Below are positions 1 through 6,445 of a DNA stretch of 20,043 nt, piece by piece; the stretch's first letter is position 1; the number at the start of each line of letters is the position of its first letter. The translations under genes were made by a program, and so were the position numbers. The notes below the pieces were generated by a model. That model saw only the letters and a list, made by a program, of their open reading frames with translations, was not told the DNA's origin and did not search any database. Source of the stretch: a virus; the IMG/VR virus record IMGVR_UViG_3300005582_000162, positions 1 through 20,043 of that record. One strand, given 5' to 3'.

Positions 1-1196
1 CCGATATAAAATTTGAATCTAATTCTGTTAATAGAACACGAAGTGGTGATCTTGGTCTTACTCAAGAATATACCAGTAGTATTTTGAAATATCCGATAGA
101 TGTTGGAGCAGTTGACAAAGGTCATTATATGATTTTTCATATTAATGCCCAAGATAAAACTGAGTATACTGTAAACTTTGCATCAAATCCAGATTCTAAA
201 GTACAGGCAGATAGAAAAAGATTGCAATCAAGCACTGGTGCAGTTAATATAGGAGGCAGTTTAAGTGAGGTTATAGAATTTCTTAAAAATAATGTTGTAG
301 ATCCTATAAATCAAAAGTCAAAAATAAATGATAAATTTTCAGAACTTGTTGATAAAGTTTTTTCACAACTTCCGGTAAAATTTAGAGATCAAATTAAAGT
401 AGGTCCAGGTATTACAAAGTTTTTTGATGAACTGAGTGCATTGAATAATGTAAATTTTTTAAGAACAACAAAAAGAACAACAGATAGTGTTGCATTATAT
501 ATGCCGAACACTTTAAATTTTGCTCAAACGCAAGGTTTTGGTGGTTTGGTATTAGGAAACGACCTTGCAAATAAAGTAGCTTCATTTGGTAAAGCTATGA
601 CTGATTCCGATTCCGGAAAAAATTTAACGCCTTTTATACAAGAAGGAATTACTAGTCTTATAGGAGGTGCTATAGGAAGCGATACTGCTAAAGCAATATT
701 TGCTAGTGTTGCTGGTGTAACAAGAAATCCAAGAATGGAAATGATTTACACTGGTCCAGGAGAGTTTAGAACCTTTAGATTTTCTTTTATGTTTTATCCT
801 AGAAGTCAGATAGAGGCTAAAGAAGTTCAAGCAATTATTGCTAGATTTAATTTTCATCAAGTTCCAGAAATAAAAAAAGGAACAGCAGGATATTTTTTAG
901 TTCCTCCTTCCGAATTTGATATAAAATTTTACTATAATGGTTCTGTTAATCCTAATATTCCAGAAATTACTACTTGTGTTTTGAAAACTGTAGATGTGGA
1001 TTATGCACCAAATGGATTTCAAGCTTTTGAAATAGATGATCTTGGTGTAACGGTTGGCGGAACAGGTATGCCAGTTGGCATTAGAATGGATTTAGCATTT
1101 GAAGAAACAGCAATAATGACTAAGTTGGATTTCGCAGATAAACGTGGAACCGGCAACATGGCCACAGTGTCTACAAATAAAATTGGCGCACAATAA
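1..1196 (+). CDS. 48: gp48-like baseplate tail-tube cap protein, 5' end outside window
   Basis: The frame is open from the left edge (first full codon at 3) to the stop at 1194-1196, giving 397 visible residues. The start lies upstream, and the TTG at 84 is only an internal codon. In T4, gp48 (about 364 residues) sits on top of the hub and starts tail-tube polymerisation. The support is the C-terminal half: an aromatic segment with 'FMFYPRS' around residues 260-270, then 'FHQVPEIKKG' and 'PPSEFDIKFYYNG', and a terminal 'DYAPNGF' stretch. This parallels the T4 gp48 layout (charged 'TPRS' segment, then a 'TPNGNF' segment near the end). A Gly-rich middle resembles tube-like proteins. It is followed after one base by gp53, which fits a baseplate operon. 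gp54 is the main alternative; I prefer gp48 from the C-terminal pattern. Confidence 0.72.
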   Translation, partial: DIKFESNSVNRTRSGDLGLTQEYTSSILKYPIDVGAVDKGHYMIFHINAQDKTEYTVNFASNPDSKVQADRKRLQSSTGAVNIGGSLSEVIEFLKNNVVDPINQKSKINDKFSELVDKVFSQLPVKFRDQIKVGPGITKFFDELSALNNVNFLRTTKRTTDSVALYMPNTLNFAQTQGFGGLVLGNDLANKVASFGKAMTDSDSGKNLTPFIQEGITSLIGGAIGSDTAKAIFASVAGVTRNPRMEMIYTGPGEFRTFRFSFMFYPRSQIEAKEVQAIIARFNFHQVPEIKKGTAGYFLVPPSEFDIKFYYNGSVNPNIPEITTCVLKTVDVDYAPNGFQAFEIDDLGVTVGGTGMPVGIRMDLAFEETAIMTKLDFADKRGTGNMATVSTNKIGAQ

Positions 1197-1197
1197 A

Positions 1198-1830
1198 ATG
1201 TCAAAATACTTTACATACTTTCCAAAAACTATCTATAATCTAGAGGGTTCTAAATCTCTTGATGTTATTACCAATCTAACATCCAGTTTTTCATTTGATG
1301 ATAATATCCTAGAAAATGCGGTATCTTACTATGAGTACTCAGTTCCTGATGGTGAAACACCAGAAATTGTAGCACATAAAGTATATGGTGATGTTGAGAA
1401 ACATTGGGTTATTTTGAAAATGAACGGAATCGTAGATGTTAAAACAGACTGGCCTATAGAACAAAGAATGCTAGATAATGTGGTACATACTAAATATAAG
1501 ACTGCTTCAATTTTAGATGGGCTAGCATGGGCCAAAGCAAATAATCATTCTTATTATAAAATAGAAACTCGTTTGTTTCCATTGACTCGGGAAAAAACAG
1601 AAACTAAAATCCAAATAACAGCAGCCGCATATGCAAATTTAACAGCATCTAGTTCCAATTATACCTTAGCTGATGGTAATGCTTTAACCGTGTCTGTTGA
1701 CAAAACTGTTATAACTTATTATGAGCATGAAGTTGAATTGAATGATGATAAACGAAATATTAAAATTTTAAGAAATGAATTTATATCTGAAGTTGACAGT
1801 GAATTTATTAGGGTAATCAGTAATGTCTGA
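1198..1830 (+). CDS. 53: gp53-like baseplate wedge subunit
   Basis: This is a 210-residue protein, close to T4 gp53 (196 residues), which joins wedges during baseplate assembly. The N-terminus has an aromatic 'YFTYFPKTIYN' start. Residues about 40-80 carry 'YYEYSVPDGETPE', 'VYGDVEKHWVILKMNGI' and 'DWPI', the LysM-like core typical of gp53. The C-terminus has 'NDDKRNIKILR', also a family hallmark. Between about residues 138 and 180 lies a Thr/Ser/Ala-rich stretch that looks like a small insertion. ATG 1198 is chosen because it lies one base after the gp48 stop and gives the family N-terminus. An in-frame ATG at 1144 would overlap gp48 by 53 bases and add non-family residues. No strong Shine-Dalgarno is visible, so translation is probably coupled to gp48. 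Confidence 0.85.
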   Translation: MSKYFTYFPKTIYNLEGSKSLDVITNLTSSFSFDDNILENAVSYYEYSVPDGETPEIVAHKVYGDVEKHWVILKMNGIVDVKTDWPIEQRMLDNVVHTKYKTASILDGLAWAKANNHSYYKIETRLFPLTREKTETKIQITAAAYANLTASSSNYTLADGNALTVSVDKTVITYYEHEVELNDDKRNIKILRNEFISEVDSEFIRVISNV

Positions 1831-3163
1831 TGCACAGATTACACAATCTTCTCAATATACAATTAATCCAAGAGGAATAACACTAGTTACTAAACTTGGT
1901 GAAATTAATTTGGCGGGTATGTTTCAAGAATTAACTATTTTTGATTCTATTTTTAATCCGTGCATGTCTGGTACTGTTCTAATACAAGATGCTGTAGGTT
2001 TATCAAATAAACTTTCATTTGATGGCTCCGAAACTTTGTTAATTAACATAGGTAAAACTGAAAATGTAGCAGTTATCAAAAAGTCATTTAGAATATTTAA
2101 ACAAAGTTCTAGAACGAGTGTAAGTTCTGGCTCAGAAATGTATCTTCTTCATTTTGTCTCGGATGAATTTATTCTATCGCAACAAAGTTCTATTTCTAAA
2201 GCATATAATAATTCTTATTCAGAAATCGTCAAAGATATTTTAAAAAATTATTTGTTACTACCAGATGATAAAATTTTCTTTATTGAACGAACAAAAGGAA
2301 TAAGAAAAATTATTTTACCTAATCAAACTCCATTTTGGTGTTTAGATTTTTGTTCAAAGAGAGCAGTTGATTTTGATTTATCTCCTTCTTTTTTGTTTTT
2401 TGAAAATAAATTAGGATATAATTTTAACACAATTTCTAGAATGATTTCCAGTTTTCCAACTCATTTTATCAATTATCAACCAAAAAATTTAGGATTAGAG
2501 AATAATGAGCGAGATGAATTACTTGGCGCTAAGTATGTAGAGGTTATAACGCAGTTTGATTTAAATAAAAATATTAAATCTGGAGTCTATGCTGGAAAAT
2601 TTATCGGTATTGATATCACATCACGAAAAGTATATGAACGAAATGTGAGTTTTGCTGAGATGTATGCAACAGCAAAACATGCAAATAAAACTCCAAACAT
2701 TGGTGTATTTAAAAATAAAGCTGATATAGATAATACACAAATGTTTAATTCCAGAAGAGTTATGGCTTCAACTGGTATTTTTGGTTCTGAAAGCAAATAT
2801 ATTAAAGAAAATGATCCTACTTCTATAGATTCGGATGATGATACATACAATTATACCATACAAAGAGAAGCTTCTATAATGAATTTAATGAATCAACGAT
2901 TGAAAGTTGTTATGCCTGGAAATTTTAATTTAATTTCTGGAACAACAGTTTATATATCTTTACCAACAGAGAGTGAACATGCAACCACAGATAACAGTGA
3001 TAACACAGATTACTCAATGAGTGGTAAATATTTAATAACAGCCACAAGACAAATAATTACTTACGAAAAACACGAAACTATTATGGAAGTCGCAACAGAT
3101 TCTACAGAGCGACCATCAGTTTATAAAAGCTCTCAACAGCAAAATGATGTAGTTTACACATAA
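1823..3163 (+). CDS. 27: gp27-like baseplate hub protein
   Basis: This 446-residue protein (T4 gp27 is 391) starts inside the end of gp53, with an 8-base overlap that implies translational coupling. In T4, trimeric gp27 forms the hub torus that holds the gp5 spike. Residues about 30-80 ('LTIFDSIFNPCMSG', 'IQDAVGLSNKLSFDG', 'LLINIG') match the T4 gp27 order of a small strand, 'RDSLY..', and a Met/Asp/Gly segment. Near the C-terminus, 'MPGNFNLISGTTVYI' parallels 'IGNFNLTPGVKIIF' of T4, followed by a strand and a 'HE.' segment. The middle (about 150-330) is more divergent and includes an extra charged loop. The next genes encode gp5 parts, exactly the expected partner. The family call is strong; the fine domain boundaries are inferred. 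Confidence 0.8.
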   Translation: MSDAQITQSSQYTINPRGITLVTKLGEINLAGMFQELTIFDSIFNPCMSGTVLIQDAVGLSNKLSFDGSETLLINIGKTENVAVIKKSFRIFKQSSRTSVSSGSEMYLLHFVSDEFILSQQSSISKAYNNSYSEIVKDILKNYLLLPDDKIFFIERTKGIRKIILPNQTPFWCLDFCSKRAVDFDLSPSFLFFENKLGYNFNTISRMISSFPTHFINYQPKNLGLENNERDELLGAKYVEVITQFDLNKNIKSGVYAGKFIGIDITSRKVYERNVSFAEMYATAKHANKTPNIGVFKNKADIDNTQMFNSRRVMASTGIFGSESKYIKENDPTSIDSDDDTYNYTIQREASIMNLMNQRLKVVMPGNFNLISGTTVYISLPTESEHATTDNSDNTDYSMSGKYLITATRQIITYEKHETIMEVATDSTERPSVYKSSQQQNDVVYT

Positions 3164-3169
3164 AGGAGA
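3163..3169 (+). promoter_or_regulatory. Shine-Dalgarno site for the OB-fold spike gene
   Basis: AAGGAGA lies five bases before the ATG at 3175 and overlaps the gp27 stop codon. It is the clearest ribosome-binding site in the window and fixes the start of the next gene. Confidence 0.75.
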
Positions 3170-3174
3170 AAAAT

Positions 3175-4272
3175 ATGATTGAAAGAGGTGTAGATTTAGT
3201 GTCGTGGATAGGTGTTGTTGAGTCAAGATTATATGACCCACGGCAAGAAGGGCGTGTTCAAGTTAGAATCTTTGGTTATCATTCTGGAGATACATCTGAT
3301 ATAGAGATAGAAGATTTACCTTGGGCAGAGGTTGAACTACCAACAAATGGAGGACCAAAAGTGCCAGATTTACCACGAGGAACTTTTGTGCGAGGTTATT
3401 TTTTAGATGGCCATTCAGCGCAAAAACCGATGGTGGTAGCTGTGCTTCCTGGTTTGTACACAAGAATGCCAGTGGCATCATTGGATGGAAAACGTGTTGT
3501 AGAGGCCTCAAAAGAGCCTAAACCAAGTGATAAAATTATAGTGACCGGAACAATAGTAGGTGAACCAACAACAGGAAAAACATTACCAGATATAGTTAAT
3601 CTTGCAAATAAAAATAGAATTCATATTTGCGATATACGGGATGAAATGAAAAAAGCGGCTGCTTTTGCAAGATTAAAATTCTCTCAATTAATAGCTGCAA
3701 TTAGAACTGCTGTTAGGGCTATATTAACAGCTTTAGGTTTTTCTCCAGATGGCGTAACTGCTAGGTTTATTGAAATAGCAAAAGGCATTTTACGAGATTT
3801 AAAATTTATTACAAAAATAATAAAAGAAATTTCTGATATTGCTGTTATTCTAGTTTTCTATGCAAAAAAACTTCGGGCAATGATTGATTGGTTATTGTCT
3901 TTACCAAAAAATTTATTGGCACTTCTTTCTAATTGTTTATCTGAATTGTATTCTTCATTGGCTTCTGGATTCAGTGAGTTGTTTTCTTTATCTGGCACGG
4001 AAGGAACAGAAGCAGTATCTTCAATAACAGAAACTATGCAAGTTTTTTCAGATATAGCAACTGAAACAAAAACGATTGTACAAGGTACAATTGACATTAT
4101 TAATACACCAATTGCAATAATTGATGCACTGACCAATCCTGCATCGGCAGCAGATATTGAAAAAGTTGGAACTCAAATAACAAGTCTATTAGCAGCTACA
4201 GCAGCCGCAGACACTTCAGCAAATACTGCGCTGGCTATTACTAATTCTATTAACAAAACGATAAGTGTTTAA
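3175..4272 (+). CDS. 5: gp5-like N-terminal OB-fold spike protein without lysozyme, with hydrophobic helical C-terminal half
   Basis: This is a 365-residue protein. Residues 1-110 form the OB-fold of T4 gp5: 'WIGVVESRLYDP', 'GRVQVRIFGYHS', 'LPWAEVELP' and 'GTFVRGYFLDG' match, in order, the T4 segments that bind gp27. T4 gp5 then has a lysozyme domain and a beta-helix. Here no phage-lysozyme signature (the Glu-Gly ... Tyr-x-Asp-Thr-x-Gly ... Gly-x-Gly pattern) is visible. Instead, residues about 155-365 are helical, with strongly hydrophobic stretches (about 168-190 and 220-260) and an Ala/Thr/Ser-rich end. The beta-helix is encoded by the next gene, in a different frame, one base downstream. 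A clear Shine-Dalgarno precedes the ATG. Inferred role: connects hub and spike. The helical part could be a scaffold, a spacer, or membrane-active; I cannot tell which. Confidence 0.8.
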   Translation: MIERGVDLVSWIGVVESRLYDPRQEGRVQVRIFGYHSGDTSDIEIEDLPWAEVELPTNGGPKVPDLPRGTFVRGYFLDGHSAQKPMVVAVLPGLYTRMPVASLDGKRVVEASKEPKPSDKIIVTGTIVGEPTTGKTLPDIVNLANKNRIHICDIRDEMKKAAAFARLKFSQLIAAIRTAVRAILTALGFSPDGVTARFIEIAKGILRDLKFITKIIKEISDIAVILVFYAKKLRAMIDWLLSLPKNLLALLSNCLSELYSSLASGFSELFSLSGTEGTEAVSSITETMQVFSDIATETKTIVQGTIDIINTPIAIIDALTNPASAADIEKVGTQITSLLAATAAADTSANTALAITNSINKTISV

Positions 4273-4273
4273 A

Positions 4274-5167
4274 ATGGCAGATAATTTAATAAATCCCGAT
4301 GAAGTAAATAAACCATCCAATGATGAATCTTGGACTGAACGGGAATCTGAAGCCAGTATAGAGAATCCTCCTGTATATCCATATAACAAAATTACTATGT
4401 CGGAATCTGGGCATATGTTTGAGATGGATGATACTAAAGGGCGTGAAAGAGTTCGTATTCAACACGGCGGCGCAAAAACTGACGGCAAAGGTTCTTTCAT
4501 TGAATGGCATTCAAATGGTGATGTAACAACTAAAATACAACGAGATAATTATGAAATAACATTAGGAAAAAATAGAGTATATGTTAAGGGCGTATGTAGT
4601 GTTACTATAGATGGAGATTCTATCGTACACATTAAAGGAAATAAATTTGAAAGAATTGATGGAGATTATACACAAGAGGTTCGTGGAAATGTAACTCAGA
4701 ACTTCAAAAAAGAAACTAAAATTCTTTCAAGTGGAGACATGACAATTGGATGTGGTGACCCGGTAACTGGAAGTTTGTTTATTTCCACTGGCGACTCTGC
4801 TTATGTGCAGGGAGATTTGAGTGTGGCGGGTTCTATAAATGGTGATATGATAACATCAAGAACTAAAGTAAATGCAGGAACTCAAGTTAATGCCGGTCCT
4901 CTTGGATTTGTGTCAGAACTTGGAGGACTAGCAATAGGCTCACCAGTAGCAATACCCCTAGACGTTATAGTTCCATTAGGTAACATTTATGTAGGAGAAA
5001 GCGTTAACGCTCTCATATCTGTAAATTCTCCTCTTATAAATGGAATCATCGTTGAAGATGTAGGAGGAACAATGATGGGAATACGATTATTACATAATGC
5101 ACATAATCATATAGGTAATAAAGGATTTCCTACCAGTACACCAATCATTCCAATGATTTTAATTTAA
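4274..5167 (+). CDS. gp5-like C-terminal beta-helix spike protein with His-x-His tip
   Basis: This is a 297-residue protein. After a polar leader (1-30) comes 'YPYNKITMSESGHMFEMDD' (about 35-53), then 'RVRIQHGG' and 'SNGDVTTKI'. This is the T4 gp5 segment leading into the triple-stranded beta-helix. Short Val/Ile-x-Gly repeats follow (about 90-150: 'VYVKGVCSVTIDGDS', 'IKGNKFERIDGDY', 'VRGNVTQNF'). The C-terminal part is glycine- and hydrophobic-rich and ends with His274, His277 and His279 ('HNAHNH'), then Pro/Ile. The spike tips of P2 gpV and phi92 gp138 use a His-x-His motif from three chains to hold iron; the same use here is inference. ATG 4274 is chosen because it is one base after the upstream stop; a GTG at 4265 would only add three residues. 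An in-frame stop at 4262-4264 separates this ORF from upstream coding. The protein should form the pointed end of the membrane-piercing needle. Confidence 0.8.
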   Translation: MADNLINPDEVNKPSNDESWTERESEASIENPPVYPYNKITMSESGHMFEMDDTKGRERVRIQHGGAKTDGKGSFIEWHSNGDVTTKIQRDNYEITLGKNRVYVKGVCSVTIDGDSIVHIKGNKFERIDGDYTQEVRGNVTQNFKKETKILSSGDMTIGCGDPVTGSLFISTGDSAYVQGDLSVAGSINGDMITSRTKVNAGTQVNAGPLGFVSELGGLAIGSPVAIPLDVIVPLGNIYVGESVNALISVNSPLINGIIVEDVGGTMMGIRLLHNAHNHIGNKGFPTSTPIIPMILI

Positions 5168-5171
5168 TAAT

Positions 5172-5176
5172 GGAGA
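5172..5176 (+). promoter_or_regulatory. Shine-Dalgarno site
   Basis: GGAGA lies five bases before the ATG at 5182 and supports that start. An ATG at 5170 would give only three codons. Confidence 0.6.
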
Positions 5177-5181
5177 TATAA

Positions 5182-6027
5182 ATGGCTAGTGCTTTTGGAA
5201 GACTAAATTATAACTTTGATGATACCAAATATGGTTCATCAATCTATTTAACTACAGATACTAAAGAATACTTAAATACGTATCCTTTGTTACTAAAAAC
5301 TTGGCAAAAAAATGATATAGCAAATGGTAATATACAAAACTCTAATTATTTTAAAAATCCATTATCTACTATATGCGACCAATTGTCTGCTAATGTAAAT
5401 ACATTTTCAAGTGTAATATCAACAATTGTTAATTTTGATGATGTTAGTGTTAATGTAGCAATTCTTTTGGCTGCGACTACAAATCTTAAAATAGAAATAA
5501 TAAATTTTAAAAGCCACACATCTAATGTTTCAGGATTAACAAAAAGTACATCTTCAGTGGATGAAGGTAATCGTACAGTTACCGAATATCCAGATTATCA
5601 AAAATCAACTGCAATTGGGCAACTATTATTGCAAATAGTAAATGCTACAGATTCTGTACTAAATTCTACACCGGTGTTGGGTTCTATGACAAGTCTATTC
5701 ATTGGTTCAGAATTAAGTTCAAATCTAACTACAATACAAACTGATACAGTAACTGTCAATAATAGCATAAGATTAGTTTCAAGTAATTTAGATTCAAATC
5801 TAACTTCTTCTGCTGTAAACACAATTATTTCTCATTTTCAATCTGCAAATACTATACTTGCAACTAGACGAGAACATGATTGGAATTTTTACAGAAACGC
5901 AATTTCTTTAGTCAATGACTACAATCAAGTAAACGGATTAGGTCATCTCGGCAATACTCAAATATATTTGGTAAATAATTTGATAGGAACTAACAGTTAT
6001 ATTACAAATATTGCCGCAAATACTTAA
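5182..6027 (+). CDS. Unassigned helical baseplate-cluster protein
   Basis: This is a 281-residue protein of unknown function, lying between the spike gene and gp25. It has no signal peptide, no clear membrane segment and no enzyme motif. Long stretches read as amphipathic helices with regular Leu/Ile/Val spacing (about 60-110 and 145-225). It has a single Cys at about 65. The C-terminus is the most distinctive part: 'TRREHDWNFYRNAISLVNDYNQVNGLGHLGNTQIYLVNNLIGT' pattern positions, with a conserved-looking Trp-Asn-Phe-Tyr, Asp-Tyr and Tyr-Leu-Val-Asn-Asn. I have an impression that comparable proteins occur next to gp25 in marine T4-like phages, but cannot verify it. The position between hub and wedge genes makes a virion structural or assembly role likely. 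No T4 counterpart is recognised. Confidence 0.55.
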   Translation: MASAFGRLNYNFDDTKYGSSIYLTTDTKEYLNTYPLLLKTWQKNDIANGNIQNSNYFKNPLSTICDQLSANVNTFSSVISTIVNFDDVSVNVAILLAATTNLKIEIINFKSHTSNVSGLTKSTSSVDEGNRTVTEYPDYQKSTAIGQLLLQIVNATDSVLNSTPVLGSMTSLFIGSELSSNLTTIQTDTVTVNNSIRLVSSNLDSNLTSSAVNTIISHFQSANTILATRREHDWNFYRNAISLVNDYNQVNGLGHLGNTQIYLVNNLIGTNSYITNIAANT

Positions 6028-6039
6028 TAAATAGAATAT

Positions 6040-6444
6040 ATGTCAACCGTAACCGTTAAAACCACAAGACAGTATAAAGACCTAGATTTGGCTTTTACTA
6101 TGCATCCTATTAAAAAGGATGTTACTAAACATGTGGATGAAATGGCCGTTATTAATTCGGTTAAGAACTTAATATCAACTTCTAGGTATGAAAGACCGTT
6201 TCAGCCTCTATTAGGTTCCGGAGTCAGAAATTTGCTATTTGAGAATATGGATTCTATAACGGCAAGTGTATTACAAAGAGAGATTATTCAAACTCTAGAA
6301 AATTTTGAGCCTAGAGTTTCTGTTAGAGAAGTTAATGTTTCACCAGATTATGACAATAATACTTATAGAATTGGTATGACTTTTTTCATAATTAATAGAA
6401 CTGAGCCTATAACCATACAATTCTTCTTACAACGAGACAGGTAA
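6040..6444 (+). CDS. 25: gp25-like baseplate wedge protein
   Basis: This 134-residue protein is close to T4 gp25 (132 residues). gp25 is the small, widely conserved wedge protein, related to type VI secretion TssE, that sits near the sheath start. Residues about 60-75 have 'RPFQPLLGSGVRNLLFE', and about 87-96 have 'TLENFEPRV' with the EPR motif that defines the family. The C-terminus has a 'YRIGMTFFIINRTEPITIQFFLQR' pattern of two strands. No obvious Shine-Dalgarno lies before ATG 6040. gp6 follows after one base, the same order as in T4 (25-6). Confidence 0.95.
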   Translation: MSTVTVKTTRQYKDLDLAFTMHPIKKDVTKHVDEMAVINSVKNLISTSRYERPFQPLLGSGVRNLLFENMDSITASVLQREIIQTLENFEPRVSVREVNVSPDYDNNTYRIGMTFFIINRTEPITIQFFLQRDR

Positions 6445-6445
6445 A

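Noticed and set aside
84-86. TTG at 84 as the start of the first gene
   Set aside because: The frame is open back to the window edge with plausible protein sequence, so the true start is upstream.
1144-1197. ATG 1144 as the gp53 start
   Set aside because: It would overlap the gp48 coding end by 53 bases and add residues that do not fit the gp53 N-terminus; ATG 1198 fits better.
3263-3511. Antisense ORF inside the OB-fold gene
   Set aside because: It covers a region with clear gp5 OB-fold coding on the + strand; the reverse ORF shows no family features.
4262-4276. Sequencing frameshift joining the two gp5 parts
   Set aside because: An in-frame stop precedes the second ORF and a neat one-base spacer to an ATG is the same arrangement seen before gp53 and gp6. 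A true split is more likely, though not proven.
5177-5184. TATAAATG as a late promoter for the 281-residue gene
   Set aside because: It overlaps the start codon, so a transcript would begin inside the coding region.
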